Part shown: piece after piece, positions 32,520-42,904 of the stretch
How the letters are laid out: every line of letters starts with the position of its first letter
How positions within the stretch are numbered: the stretch's first letter is position 1
NCBI RefSeq assembly: GCF_024055665.1
Contig: NZ_JAMXMC010000007.1
Span: 186,001 to 250,000 of the forward strand
DNA from: Ideonella oryzae
GTDB lineage: Bacteria > Pseudomonadota > Gammaproteobacteria > Burkholderiales > Burkholderiaceae_C
DNA length: 64,000 nt
Reading direction: 5' to 3'
Program-made: the position numbers and the translations under genes
The notes under the pieces: model-generated
What the model was told of the DNA's origin: nothing
Databases searched by the model: none
The model's input: only the letters and a program-made list of their open reading frames with translations

Positions 32520-34039
32520 AGAGCCTTGCGGAGGTTGGCGGGCGCGATCTTGAGCGCTTCGCGGTACTTGGCCACGGTGCGGCGGGCCACCTGGATGCCC
32601 TGCTCTTCGAGCATGTCGGCGATCTGGCTGTCGGACAGCGGCTTCTTGATGTCTTCGGCGGCCACGAACTGCTTGATCAGCGCGCGCACCGCGGTGCTGG
32701 AGGCATTGCCGCCGGCATCGGTGTTGAGCGAGGAGCCGAAAAAGTACTTCAGCTCGAAGGTGCCCTGCGGCGTGGACATGTACTTGGCGGTGGTCACGCG
32801 CGAGATCGTGGATTCGTGCAGGCCCAGCTCGTCGGCGATCTCGCGCAGCACCAGCGGCTTCATCGCGATCTCGCCATGGGTGAAGAAGTTCTTCTGCCGC
32901 TCGACGATGGCCGCACTCACGCGCAGGATGGTGTCGAAGCGCTGCTGGATGTTGCGAATGAACCAGCGGGCTTCCTGCAGCCGGGCCGACAGGTTGCCGC
33001 CGCCGCGCTGGCCACGGATGGCCTGGGCGTAGAGGTCGGACACACGCAGCTTGGGCATCACGTCCGGGTTGAGCGTGGCCTTCCAGTTGCGGCCGGACTT
33101 CACCACGATCACGTCGGGCACCACGATCAGCTGCTCGGCCCGGGCGAAGGGCCGACCGGGCTTGGGCTCACAGGCCACGATCAGGGCCTGGGCGGCCTTG
33201 ACCGTGGCCTCGTCGCAGCCGGTGGCGGCCGAGAGCTTCTTCAGGTCGCGCCGGGCCAGCAGCTCCAGGTGGGACGTCGCGATCTGCAGCGCACAAGCGC
33301 GCGCCGGGGTGTCAGCCCGTTGACGCAGCTGCAGCGTGAGGCATTCGGACAGGTTGGCCGCACCCACACCGGCCGGCTCCAGGCTCTGGAGCCATTTCAG
33401 GCCGCAGCGCAGTTCGTCTTGCAGGGCCTCGCGGGCCTCCGGGTCGGTGATCTCCAGCGAATCGGCGATGCGCTCGGCGATCTCCTCCAGCGAGCCGTCC
33501 AGGTAGCCGTCCTCGTCCAGCGATTCGATCAGGACCAGCACGGCCGCAGCGTCGCGGTCGGCCAGGCGCATGCCGCTGAGCTGGGTGCGCAGGTGGTCCT
33601 GCAGCGTGGGACCGCTGCCGGCGCGGTCCTGCGGCTCGAAGTCGTCGTCGCCCCCACTGGACGGCGCGGCGCTGGGCGTCTCGCGGATGCCGTCGAAGTC
33701 GTCGCCCTCGGTGCCGTTCTCCCAGTCGTCGCGCTCGGTGGTGCCAAAGTCCGAGGCCTCCATCCCAGCCGGCTCGTCCGAACCTTCGCCACTGCCACCA
33801 CCGCTGTCTTCGTCAGACGCCGTCGAACTGCTGCTGCTCGCGCTGGCCCGGTCGGCCACGATCTGCTCCTCGAAGCTGCTGCGTTCCTCTTCCGGCTCGA
33901 GAAAGGGGTTCTGCTCGAGCATCTGCTCGACTTCCTGATGCAGCTCCAGCGTGGACAGCTGCAGCAGGCGGATGGATTGCTGCAACTGGGGCGTGAGCGC
34001 CAGGTGCTGGGACAGGCGGACCTGCAGGGTCGGCTTCAT
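32516..34039 (-). CDS. rpoN: RNA polymerase sigma-54 factor
   Basis: A 507-residue sigma-54. Region I is Gln/Leu-rich ('MKPTLQVRLSQHLALTPQLQ', 'SIRLLQLSTLELHQEVEQML'). An acidic serine-rich region II covers about 60-150. The core-binding domain follows, then the DNA-binding part with 'MKPLVLREIADELGLHESTI' and the RpoN box 'VARRTVAKYREALKI' near the C-terminus. It directs transcription from -24/-12 promoters with AAA+ activators. It lies 10 nt downstream of lptB and overlaps rlmL by 4 nt, the conserved lptA-lptB-rpoN order. Confidence 0.97.
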   Translation of the reverse strand: MKPTLQVRLSQHLALTPQLQQSIRLLQLSTLELHQEVEQMLEQNPFLEPEEERSSFEEQIVADRASASSSSSTASDEDSGGGSGEGSDEPAGMEASDFGTTERDDWENGTEGDDFDGIRETPSAAPSSGGDDDFEPQDRAGSGPTLQDHLRTQLSGMRLADRDAAAVLVLIESLDEDGYLDGSLEEIAERIADSLEITDPEAREALQDELRCGLKWLQSLEPAGVGAANLSECLTLQLRQRADTPARACALQIATSHLELLARRDLKKLSAATGCDEATVKAAQALIVACEPKPGRPFARAEQLIVVPDVIVVKSGRNWKATLNPDVMPKLRVSDLYAQAIRGQRGGGNLSARLQEARWFIRNIQQRFDTILRVSAAIVERQKNFFTHGEIAMKPLVLREIADELGLHESTISRVTTAKYMSTPQGTFELKYFFGSSLNTDAGGNASSTAVRALIKQFVAAEDIKKPLSDSQIADMLEEQGIQVARRTVAKYREALKIAPANLRKAL

Positions 34040-34049
34040 CGTCTCGGAC

Positions 34050-34814
34050 TCACATTCGGAAGTGTTCGCCGAGGTAAACCCGGCGCACGTCCGGGTTCTC
34101 GATGATTTGCTGCGGGGTGCCTTCGGCCAGCACGTCGCCCTGGCTGATGATGTAGGCCCTGTCGCAGATGCCCAGGGTCTCGCGCACGTTGTGGTCGGTG
34201 ATCAGCACGCCGATGCCGCGCGCCTTGAGGAAGCTGATGATGCGCTGGATCTCGATCACCGCGATCGGGTCCACGCCGGCAAAGGGCTCGTCCAGCAGGA
34301 TGAAGCGTGGCTGGGTGGCCAGGGCGCGGGCGATCTCCACCCGGCGGCGCTCGCCACCCGACAGGGCGGGTGCCGGCGTGTCGCGCAAGCCGGTCAGGCT
34401 CAGGTCGCTGAGCAACTGATCGAGTTGGCGCTGGATGGCCTCGGCCTTGAGCGGCTTGCCGCGCTCGTCGGTCTGCAGCTCCAGCACGGCGCGGATGTTC
34501 TCGTCCACCGTGAGCTTGCGGAAGATCGAGGCTTCCTGCGGCAGATAGGACAGGCCCAGGCGCGAGCGCTGGTGGATGGGCATGCGCTCCACCGGCGTGC
34601 CGTCGATGGTGATCTGGCCGTCGTCGCAGCGCACCAGGCCCACGACCATGTAGAAGGTGGTGGTCTTGCCGGCCCCGTTGGGGCCCAGCAGACCGACCAC
34701 CTCGCCGGCGGACACGGACAGGTGCACGCTCTTGACCACGGTGCGGGCACCGTAGGTCTTGCGCAGGCCACTGGCCTCCAGGCGGCTGTGCGCCGTCAGA
34801 ACGGGACCGCTCAC
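34050..34814 (-). CDS. lptB: LPS export ABC transporter ATP-binding protein
   Basis: A 254-residue ATPase with Walker A 'GPNGAGKTTTFYMVVGL', signature 'LSGGERRRVEIARAL', Walker B 'FILLDEPFAGVDPIAV' and 'ITDHNVRETL', all LptB-specific. LptB energises the Lpt machine that extracts LPS from the inner membrane and passes it to LptA. Its start overlaps the lptA stop (ATGA). The permease genes lptF and lptG are not in this window. Confidence 0.96.
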   Translation of the reverse strand: MSGPVLTAHSRLEASGLRKTYGARTVVKSVHLSVSAGEVVGLLGPNGAGKTTTFYMVVGLVRCDDGQITIDGTPVERMPIHQRSRLGLSYLPQEASIFRKLTVDENIRAVLELQTDERGKPLKAEAIQRQLDQLLSDLSLTGLRDTPAPALSGGERRRVEIARALATQPRFILLDEPFAGVDPIAVIEIQRIISFLKARGIGVLITDHNVRETLGICDRAYIISQGDVLAEGTPQQIIENPDVRRVYLGEHFRM

Positions 34815-35437
34815 CGACCTGCCCCCGCCGCACTGGCCCCGCTGCTCGCTGCCGAGGCCGCCGCCGGCGCCGAGGCGCTGCGTGGCGTGAACACCAGGCG
34901 CACCTTGCCGGGCACCACGCCCGGTTTCACCGTGGGCGCCTCGCCGTCAAAGATGACCGTGTCGATCTTCTGGTCGTAGGTGATGATGGCGCCGCTGGCC
35001 TCGTCGGTCACCACGCCAGCGCGGCGCATGCGCAGCCAGGCGTTGCCCAGGAACTTCACCTTTTCGGTGGCCCCGTCGTATTCGATGCGGTCCGCCTGGG
35101 CTTCGATGTACTCGTTCTCGCGGTCGCGCTTCTGGCGGAAGGTGGCCTGCTGGCTGGGCCAGCTGAAGGCCACCGCGTTGTACACGCCGTCCTGGGGCTC
35201 ACGCACCTCGACCCGGTCGGCCCGGATCAGCATGGTGCCCTGGGCGATGCTGACATTGCCGCTGACCACGGTGAGCTTGCGGGCCAGGTCCACCTGGGCG
35301 CTCTGCTTGCCATCGCTCTCCACCACCAGCGGCTGCTGGCGGTCGGCCTTCTCGGCATGCGCAACCGCGCCCACCATCAGAAGGATGGACAGGGCCAGAG
35401 CGGGGGAAGAGCGACGCAGCGGCATGGTTATCGGCAT
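34811..35437 (-). CDS. lptA: Lipopolysaccharide transport periplasmic protein LptA
   Basis: A 208-residue periplasmic OstA/LptA protein. A signal peptide ('LALSILLMVGAVAHA') is followed by one LptA jellyroll repeat array: 'QVDLARKLTVVSGNVSIAQG', 'MLIRADRVEVREPQDG' and 'EAQADRIEYDGATEKVKFLG'. It bridges the inner- and outer-membrane parts of the LPS transporter. The start may be the ATG four codons later (MPLRRSS); neither has a strong Shine-Dalgarno. lptC, which usually precedes it, is about 15 kb away with kdsC-kdsD. Confidence 0.92.
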   Translation of the reverse strand: MPITMPLRRSSPALALSILLMVGAVAHAEKADRQQPLVVESDGKQSAQVDLARKLTVVSGNVSIAQGTMLIRADRVEVREPQDGVYNAVAFSWPSQQATFRQKRDRENEYIEAQADRIEYDGATEKVKFLGNAWLRMRRAGVVTDEASGAIITYDQKIDTVIFDGEAPTVKPGVVPGKVRLVFTPRSASAPAAASAASSGASAAGAGR

Positions 35438-35456
35438 GAAAATTGCTGTCCATTCT

Positions 35457-35489
35457 ACGATGCCCGCCCCGCACTGCGGCGGGCATCGT
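35457..35489 (-). terminator. Strong hairpin between dsbA and lptA
   Basis: A perfect 12-bp stem (ACGATGCCCGCC with its complement) and 9-nt loop, 84 nt after the dsbA stop and 20 nt before the lptA start on the minus strand. No T run follows, so it may be a processing or attenuation element rather than a full terminator. Confidence 0.4.
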
Positions 35490-35572
35490 TCGACCCGAGC
35501 AAGCCGCAGGGGAACTCGCCGAAAGACTTGACCTGCCGCCCCGGATGGGGCTTGCAGACGGCGCTCCCGCGC

Positions 35573-36217
35573 TCAGCCCAGGCTCTTGCCGACCTGCGCG
35601 ATGAGCATGTCGGCGGTGGCGTAGAGCCGGGGCTCGCTGCCGGTCATGGCCGCCGAGGTGGTGAACCGCCCCTGGATGCCCAGGGTGGGCACGCCGTCGA
35701 TCTTGTAGCCCTGGGCCAGGGCCTTGGCCTGGCGCAGCTTGCCCTCGACGGTGAAGGACTTCATCGTCTGCACCACCTTCTGGCCGTCCAGGCCTTGGGC
35801 GATGAAGAAGGCGGCGACGTCGGCATCCTTGTCCAGGCGCTGGTGCTGCACATGCATGGCAGCGAACACCTTGGTGTGGAAGGCCTCGACCTTGCCCATC
35901 AGTTCCAGCGCGTAATAGATGCGGGCGTGGTAGCTGTGCATGGGGGTGAAGGTGGCCGCCACGCGCTCGAAATGGACAGTGGGCGGCAGGCGCTTGACCC
36001 AGGCTTCCAGCGAGGGCTCCAGCGCATTGCAGTGGGGGCAGCCGTACCAGAAGAACTCCACCACCTCGACCTTGCCGGTCGGCGCCATGGGCACCGGCGG
36101 CGACACGCGCTGGAAGTCCTTGCCTTCCACCGGCGCACCTTGCGCCAGGGCCGGGCCGCTCAGGGACACCAACCCGGCCAGGCCGGTCAGGTGCAGGGAA
36201 AAGTCACGCCGATTCAT
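35573..36217 (-). CDS. dsbA: Thiol:disulfide interchange protein DsbA
   Basis: A 214-residue periplasmic oxidoreductase. The signal begins 'MNRRDFSLHLTGLAGLVSL', with a twin-arginine-like start. The active site CPHC is in 'EFFWYGCPHCNALEP' (about residues 56-65), and the cis-proline in 'IDGVPTLGIQGRF'. DsbA introduces disulfides in exported proteins and is recycled by DsbB. AAGGA lies nine bases before the ATG. It follows the SPOR gene after 54 nt on the same strand. Confidence 0.92.
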   Translation of the reverse strand: MNRRDFSLHLTGLAGLVSLSGPALAQGAPVEGKDFQRVSPPVPMAPTGKVEVVEFFWYGCPHCNALEPSLEAWVKRLPPTVHFERVAATFTPMHSYHARIYYALELMGKVEAFHTKVFAAMHVQHQRLDKDADVAAFFIAQGLDGQKVVQTMKSFTVEGKLRQAKALAQGYKIDGVPTLGIQGRFTTSAAMTGSEPRLYATADMLIAQVGKSLG

Positions 36218-36271
36218 CGGGGAAGATCCTTGTAAAGGGGAAGGGTGCCGAGGGCCGCCGGTGACCGTGCT

Positions 36272-37006
36272 TCAGGGCTGGGCCTTGCTGCGCTCCACCC
36301 GCACCAGGGCCGAATCCATGCCCGCACCCTTGAGGCGGTCCTGCTGGCGTTCGGCTTCGTCCCGGTTGTCGAAGGGCCCCAGGCGGACCCGGTAGACATT
36401 GCGCCCGGCCTGCTCGCGCTCGGACACCTTGGCCACCAGCCCCTGCATGGCCAGACGCGCGCGCTGCTGCTCGGCATCGTTGGCGTTGGAATAGGCCCCG
36501 GCCTGGACGAAGTAGAGGAAGGGATCCGCGCCGGCGGCTGCGGGTTCCGCCGGCTTGTCGGCATGGGCCGACACCGGGGCTCCCGACAGGATGGCCGCCG
36601 GGTCGCGCTTGGACTTGGCTTCCACCGGGGCGGGCGCGGGTGACACGGCGGAGGCGGGCTTGGCCGCCGACGCCGGCTTGCCCACCACGGCCACCGGCAC
36701 CGGCGAGGAGGCCCCGCCGACATAAGGCAGCGGCGCGCTGCCGGCCTCGGAAGCGGCCATGGCCGGACGGGGCGCCTGCTTGCCGGCCAGGCCGGCGTTG
36801 GGGTCCCAGGTCTTGAGCTTCTCGGTCTCCTGGGCCTCCTGCTCGGGGGTGCGGTGGCCGACCTTGTCCATGAAGGGCACCGGCACCTTGGCGATGTAGA
36901 GCGCCACCCCCAGGGCGATGGCCAGGCCCACCAGCAGGCCGACGATCATGCCCAGGACGAAACCACCCCGCTGTGCCTGCCGGCGGGCACCGCTGCCGAG
37001 CTTCAT
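36272..37006 (-). CDS. SPOR-domain cell-division-associated membrane protein
   Basis: A 244-residue bitopic protein. A short basic cytoplasmic start precedes one transmembrane helix ('[20 protein letters not shown]', about residues 17-37). A Pro/Ala-rich periplasmic linker follows, then a C-terminal SPOR domain (about 165-240, '[19 protein letters not shown]'). SPOR domains bind denuded peptidoglycan at the septum, as in FtsN and DedD. Its start overlaps the argS stop (ATGA) and has AGGAG upstream; the argS-SPOR-dsbA order recurs in Burkholderiales. Confidence 0.88.
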   Translation of the reverse strand: MKLGSGARRQAQRGGFVLGMIVGLLVGLAIALGVALYIAKVPVPFMDKVGHRTPEQEAQETEKLKTWDPNAGLAGKQAPRPAMAASEAGSAPLPYVGGASSPVPVAVVGKPASAAKPASAVSPAPAPVEAKSKRDPAAILSGAPVSAHADKPAEPAAAGADPFLYFVQAGAYSNANDAEQQRARLAMQGLVAKVSEREQAGRNVYRVRLGPFDNRDEAERQQDRLKGAGMDSALVRVERSKAQP

Positions 37007-38703
37007 GCGTTCTCCTGTTGTTCCGCGCGAACCATGGATTCTGGGGCGCTCACGCCCAGCACCGCCAGCGCGTTGCGCAGCACGTGGCGCGTGGCCGACA
37101 GCAGGGCCAGGCGGGCTTGCGCCAGCGCCTTGTCCTCCACCAGGAAGCGCTCAGCCGCGTAGTAGCTGTGGAAGGCTGCGGCCAGGTCACGCACATAGAA
37201 GGCCACGTCGTGCGGCGCCAGCGAGGCCGCCGCCGAGCTGAGCATCTCGGGGTATTCGGACAGCTTGAGCATCAGCGCCAGCTCGGCCGGCGCGGTCAGC
37301 AGCGACAGATCGGCGCCCTCAGGCGACAGGCCCTGGGCTGCACCCTGGGCCAGCACCGAGCAGATGCGGGCATGGGCGTACTGCACGTAGAACACCGGGT
37401 TCTCGTCGTTCTGCTTGAGCGCCAGGTCGATGTCGAAGGTGAACTCGGTGTCGGCCTTGCGGCTGATCAGGAAGAAGCGCACCGCGTCCCGGCTGGTCCA
37501 GTCGATCAGGTCGCGCAGCGTGACGTAGCTGCCTGCGCGCTTGCTGATCTTGACCTCGGCGCCGTTGCGCATCACCCGCACCATGGTGTTGAGCACGTAG
37601 TCGGGGTAGCCCTGGGGGATGCCCAGGCCCACGCCCTGCAGGCCGGCACGCACCCGGGCGATGGTGCCGTGGTGGTCGGTGCCCTGGCAGTTGATGACCT
37701 TGGTGAAGCCGCGCTCCCACTTGGCGATGTGGTAGGCCACGTCCGGCACAAAGTAGGTGAAGGAGCCGTCGGTCTTGCGCATGACCCGGTCCTTGTCGTC
37801 CCCGTCGTCGGTGGAGCGCAGCCACAGCGCGCCATCCTTCTCGTAGGTCTTGCCCGCGGCGATCAGCGCGTTGACGGTCTTCTCGACCCGGCCGCTGGTG
37901 TAGAGGCTGGACTCGAGGTAGTAGTTGTCGAACTGCACGCTGAAGGCCTGCAGGTCCAGGTCCTGCTCGTGGCGCAGGTAGGCCACGGCGAACTGGCGGA
38001 TGCCGTCCAGGTCGTCCGGATCCCCCGAGGCGGTGAACTCGCGGTCGTCGGCCTTGACTGTCTTCTTGGCCAGGAAATCAGCGGCGATGTCGGCAATGTA
38101 GTCGCCGTTGTAGGCACTTTCCGGCCAATCAGCGTCGCCGGGTTTGAGCCCCTTGATGCGGCACAGGGTGGAGTTGGCCAGCGTGGCGATCTGCACGCCC
38201 GCGTCGTTGTAGTAGAACTCGCGGGTGACGTCCCAGCCCTGGGTCTGGAACAGGTGGCACAGGCTGTCGCCCAGCGCGCCCTGGCGGGCATGGCCCACAT
38301 GCAGCGGCCCGGTGGGGTTGGCCGAGACGAACTCCACCATCAGCTTCTGGCCATTGGCCGGCTGGCGACCGAAGGCGTCGGGCGCGGCCAGCACCTCGGC
38401 CACCACGGCCTGCTTGGCCGCCGGGGCCAGGCGCAGGTTGATGAAGCCGGGGCCGGCGATCTCGAGCGCGGACACCCAGCGCTCGAAGGCCGGCTGCGCC
38501 TTCAGGGCGGCCACCAGCTGCTCGGCCACGGCACGGGGGTTGGAACGCAGCGGCTTGGCCAGCTGCATCGCCACGGTGATGGCCAGGTCGCCATGGGCGG
38601 CCTGCTTGGGCGATTCGAATTGGGGGGTGAGGGCGGCGTCAGGGGCCAGCTGCGCGACCGCAGCGGCCAGCGCGCGCTGGAGCTCTGCCTTGGCTTGGAT
38701 CAT
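37003..38703 (-). CDS. argS: Arginine-tRNA ligase
   Basis: A 566-residue class I synthetase. The HIGH-type motif is in '[18 protein letters not shown]' (about residues 128-145), the KMSK-type in '[15 protein letters not shown]', and the C-terminal DALR anticodon domain has '[16 protein letters not shown]'. The N-terminal Arg-tRNA additional domain is present. It charges tRNA-Arg. It is the first gene of a minus-strand run continuing with the SPOR protein and dsbA. Confidence 0.96.
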   Translation of the reverse strand: MIQAKAELQRALAAAVAQLAPDAALTPQFESPKQAAHGDLAITVAMQLAKPLRSNPRAVAEQLVAALKAQPAFERWVSALEIAGPGFINLRLAPAAKQAVVAEVLAAPDAFGRQPANGQKLMVEFVSANPTGPLHVGHARQGALGDSLCHLFQTQGWDVTREFYYNDAGVQIATLANSTLCRIKGLKPGDADWPESAYNGDYIADIAADFLAKKTVKADDREFTASGDPDDLDGIRQFAVAYLRHEQDLDLQAFSVQFDNYYLESSLYTSGRVEKTVNALIAAGKTYEKDGALWLRSTDDGDDKDRVMRKTDGSFTYFVPDVAYHIAKWERGFTKVINCQGTDHHGTIARVRAGLQGVGLGIPQGYPDYVLNTMVRVMRNGAEVKISKRAGSYVTLRDLIDWTSRDAVRFFLISRKADTEFTFDIDLALKQNDENPVFYVQYAHARICSVLAQGAAQGLSPEGADLSLLTAPAELALMLKLSEYPEMLSSAAASLAPHDVAFYVRDLAAAFHSYYAAERFLVEDKALAQARLALLSATRHVLRNALAVLGVSAPESMVRAEQQENA

Positions 38704-38828
38704 GGGCGGATTCTAAGGTTGCGCCTGCCGAAAAGCCGGACGCTGACCGCTCTGTTCCGGCGCTGGACCTGTCAGAGTGCTGGCACAGTGGGGACTCTTG
38801 AACGACCGTCCCGCCCGGGCGTGCGCCC

Positions 38829-40226
<1,398 letters not shown>

Positions 40227-40296
40227 TCCCCCGGCGTCCCCAGGCCAGTTGAGGCCTCTCCCCCACAGGAGGGTCAACGGGATGGGACTGTCCGCG

Positions 40297-40325
40297 TTGA
40301 AATGGTCAGGACAGTGTCATACGCT
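40297..40325 (+). promoter_or_regulatory. Predicted promoter of the psiF-like gene
   Basis: TTGAAA (40297-40302) and TACGCT (40320-40325) are 17 bp apart, 44 nt upstream of the start codon. The fit to sigma-70 is moderate. Confidence 0.4.
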
Positions 40326-40368
40326 TGCGGCACTGTCCCACCCACCATCTCAAAATGCAGAGGACTTC

Positions 40369-40707
40369 ATGAAGCACTTCATCCTGGCTGCCGCCCTGGC
40401 CTCCGTCGCTGGTTTCGCCATGGCACAAACCGCCGCCGCTCCGGCTGCTTCCGCCCCCAAGGTCAAGACGGCCCAGCAGAGCAAGATGGGCGCCTGCAAC
40501 GAGCAGGCCGGCGACAAGAAGGGCGCCGAGCGCAAGGCCTTCATGAAGAGCTGCCTGAGCGCCAAGGCGCCGGAGGCAGCGGCCTCGGGCTCGGCCAAGA
40601 CGGCCCAGCAGGAGAAGATGAAGACCTGCAACGCCGACGCCAAGGCCAAGAACCTGGCCGGCGCCGAGCGCAAGGCCTTCATGAAGGAATGCCTGAGCGC
40701 GAAGTGA
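40369..40707 (+). CDS. PsiF-repeat periplasmic protein
   Basis: A 112-residue exported protein. The signal peptide 'MKHFILAAALASVAGFAMA' is followed by two PsiF repeats (about 35-66 and 79-112). Each contains 'TAQQ(S/E)KM', two Cys residues and 'GAERKAFMK(S/E)CLSAK'. PsiF is phosphate-starvation inducible in E. coli; its function is unknown. AGAGGA lies just before the ATG. A strong terminator follows, so it is monocistronic. Confidence 0.88.
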   Translation: MKHFILAAALASVAGFAMAQTAAAPAASAPKVKTAQQSKMGACNEQAGDKKGAERKAFMKSCLSAKAPEAAASGSAKTAQQEKMKTCNADAKAKNLAGAERKAFMKECLSAK

Positions 40708-40738
40708 GCTGTTGACGGCGGCTTGCCGCCAGAACGAC

Positions 40739-40765
40739 AAAGCCCGGCCGAAGCCGGGCTTTTTT
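40739..40765 (+). terminator. Rho-independent terminator after the psiF-like gene
   Basis: Stem AGCCCGGC/GCCGGGCT with CGAA tetraloop, an A2/T2 extension and a run of six T, 31 nt after the stop codon. Confidence 0.9.
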
Positions 40766-40799
40766 CATCGCGTCCGGAGTGCGGAGCGCGGGCCGGTCT

Positions 40800-41072
40800 T
40801 CACTTCTTCTGCTGTTCCAGCAGCTTGGTGTAGTCGGCCGACACCTTCTCGACAAAGGCCACCGCCGCCTGCTGCTGTTCGGTCTGGAACTGCACCAGCT
40901 TCTCGAACTGGTCGGCCGCCATGGCGAAAGGGGCGCCCGCGGGCCGCATCGAGTTGAGCAGGGTCTGCTGGGATTTCAGCACCATGGCCCAGGCATCCTG
41001 CGCCTGTCGGGCGGCGGCGCGGGATTGCTCCCACAGCGTCTTGGCCATTTCCATCTGAACCTTGTCCATCAT
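40800..41072 (-). CDS. Small phasin-like coiled-coil protein
   Basis: A 90-residue, entirely helical, Gln/Ala/Lys-rich protein ('QSRAAARQAQDAWAMVLKSQ', 'AADQFEKLVQFQTEQQQAA'). The composition and heptad-like pattern resemble phasins, which coat polyhydroxyalkanoate granules. The assignment is tentative because phasins vary widely and this one is short. The ATG has AAGGAG seven bases upstream, which fixes the start. It is convergent with the psiF-like gene and downstream of a LysR gene on the same strand after 92 nt... the LysR gene itself reads away, so this gene is probably transcribed alone. Confidence 0.55.
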   Translation of the reverse strand: MMDKVQMEMAKTLWEQSRAAARQAQDAWAMVLKSQQTLLNSMRPAGAPFAMAADQFEKLVQFQTEQQQAAVAFVEKVSADYTKLLEQQKK

Positions 41073-41164
41073 CGGCGTCTCCTTGCAGACCGGTGGCACA
41101 TGCCGGCCCCAGGCTAGCAGGCCGGTCGGGTCGACCGCAAGGGGAAAGCGCAAAACAGCCGCGC

Positions 41165-42073
41165 TCAGCGCCTGCCCCAGTAGGCGGCGTCGCCGTAGCT
41201 GTGCTTGAGAAAGTCGATCCACAACCGCACCCGCAGCGCCAGGTGGCGGGCGCTGGGGAAGACGGCGTAGATGCCGTTGGGCGGCGCCGCGAAATCGTCC
41301 AGCACGCTGAGCAGCCGGCCGGCCGCCAGGTCGGCCTGCACCTCCCAGGTGCTGCGCCAGGCGATGCCCAGGCCCTGCAGGCACCACTCGTGCAGCACCT
41401 GACCGTCGCTGCAGTCCAGCCGGCCGCGCGGGCGCAGGTACTGCACCTCGCCGTCGATGCGGAAGGCCCAGCCGCGGGTCTGGCTGGCGTCGGAGCTCAG
41501 CGTCAGGCATTCGTGCCGCAGCAGTTCGGACGGATGCTGCGGCTGGCCGGCCCGGGCCAGGTAGGCGGGTGATGCCACGCACAGGCGGCGGTTGTCGGCA
41601 AGGCGCACGCTGACCAGGCGCGAGTCCGGCAGGTCACCCACCCGCACCGCACAGTCCACCGCCTCGTTGACGATGTCCACCACCCGGTCGGACAGGTTCA
41701 GCGACAGCGTCACGTCCGGGTGCTCGGCCAGGAAGGCCGGCACCAGCGGCGCCACATGGCGGCGGCCGAAGCCGGCCGGCGCGGTCAGACGCAAGTGACC
41801 ACTCGCTTTCACGCCGCCTTCGGACACGCTGGCCTCGGCGTTGTTGAAGTCGGTGATCAGGCGCTGACAATCTTCCAGGAAGGCGCTGCCCTCGTGGGTG
41901 AGGGTGATGCGCCGGGTGGTGCGGGTCAGCAGCTTGACACCCAGCCGGGCCTCCAGCGCATCCATGCGCCGGCCGATGATGGCCGGCGCCACGCCCTCGG
42001 CCTGGGCGGCCGCGCTGAGCGAGCCGCGGGTGGCCACGGCCACGAAGGTTTCCATCTGCTTGAGGCGGTCCAT
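41165..42073 (-). CDS. LysR-family transcriptional regulator
   Basis: A 302-residue LysR regulator. The winged HTH covers residues 1-60 ('FVAVATRGSLSAAAQAEGVA', with 'IGRRMDALEARLGVKLL'), then the effector domain of the CrgA/DmlR group. It is divergent from the haloacid-dehalogenase-like gene, with 91 nt between the starts, and is its probable regulator. The intergenic region is AT-rich and contains GATTCG-N13-CGAATC (42088-42112). The effector is unknown. Confidence 0.88.
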   Translation of the reverse strand: MDRLKQMETFVAVATRGSLSAAAQAEGVAPAIIGRRMDALEARLGVKLLTRTTRRITLTHEGSAFLEDCQRLITDFNNAEASVSEGGVKASGHLRLTAPAGFGRRHVAPLVPAFLAEHPDVTLSLNLSDRVVDIVNEAVDCAVRVGDLPDSRLVSVRLADNRRLCVASPAYLARAGQPQHPSELLRHECLTLSSDASQTRGWAFRIDGEVQYLRPRGRLDCSDGQVLHEWCLQGLGIAWRSTWEVQADLAAGRLLSVLDDFAAPPNGIYAVFPSARHLALRVRLWIDFLKHSYGDAAYWGRR

Positions 42074-42164
42074 GGGGTCAGCGCGAGGATTCGAACCTTT
42101 TTGTCACGAATCAATCGACTTTGCGGCTATCAATGTTCTGGCAAGTATCGAATAGATTGTCGAC

Positions 42165-42851
42165 ATGGAAAAGCGCCCCCAGCCCCGTGCCGTGCTCTTC
42201 GACGCCTACGGCACCCTGTTCGACGTGTACAGCGTCGGGCTGCTGGCCGAGCAGCTGTTCCCGGGCGCGGGCGAGCGCCTGGCCCAGCTCTGGCGTGACA
42301 AGCAGATCGAATACACCCGGCTGGTGTCGATGAGCGGCACCTACCAGCCCTTCTGGACCCTGACCCGCAGCGCCCTGCAGTTCAGCGCCGAGAAGCTGGG
42401 CCTGACCCTGGCGCCCGAGGCCGAGGACCGGCTGATGAACGAGTACCGGCACCTGTCGGCCTTCCCGGAGAACCGCGAGGTGCTGCAGGCGCTGAAGGCG
42501 CGCGGCGTGCGCGCCGGCATCCTGTCCAACGGCGACCCCGAGATGCTGGCCATCGCGGTGCGCAGCGCCGGCTTCGGCGGCCTGCTGGACCCGGTGCTGA
42601 GCGTGCATGAGACCCGCCGCTTCAAGACCGACCCGACCGCCTACCAGGTGGGCCCGGACGCGCTGCAACTGCCCGCCCGCGAGATCCTCTTCGTCTCCAG
42701 CAACGGCTGGGACGCCATCGGCGCCACCTGGTCCGGCTTCACCACGCTGTGGGTGAACCGCGCCGGCGGCCCGCTGGAGCGGCTGGGCACCGAACCCACG
42801 CGCATCGGCCACAGCCTGCGCGACGTGCTGGACTTCTTTCCCGCGGCCTGA
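42165..42851 (+). CDS. Haloacid dehalogenase type II (HAD superfamily)
   Basis: A 228-residue HAD-like hydrolase of the L-2-haloacid dehalogenase type. The nucleophile is Asp13 in 'AVLFDAYGTLFDV'. 'ILSNGDPEML' is motif II, and 'FVSSNGWDAIGATWSGFTTL' includes motif IV residues. These enzymes hydrolyse L-2-haloacids to D-2-hydroxyacids; some act on other substrates. A LysR gene is divergent and glcB follows after 53 nt, so hydroxyacid or glyoxylate metabolism is a reasonable context, but coupling to glcB is not proved. Confidence 0.87.
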   Translation: MEKRPQPRAVLFDAYGTLFDVYSVGLLAEQLFPGAGERLAQLWRDKQIEYTRLVSMSGTYQPFWTLTRSALQFSAEKLGLTLAPEAEDRLMNEYRHLSAFPENREVLQALKARGVRAGILSNGDPEMLAIAVRSAGFGGLLDPVLSVHETRRFKTDPTAYQVGPDALQLPAREILFVSSNGWDAIGATWSGFTTLWVNRAGGPLERLGTEPTRIGHSLRDVLDFFPAA

Positions 42852-42904
42852 GGCCGCACCCCGTTTTCCTTCCCTTTCTTCTCTGACCGACCCGAGGTGA
42901 CGAT

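Noticed and set aside
42085-42110. tRNA T-arm-like sequence (GGTTCGAATCC on the minus strand)
   Set aside because: The flanking bases do not form a 5-bp T stem, and no acceptor, D or anticodon arm can be built. It was kept only as an inverted repeat in the LysR/HAD promoter region.
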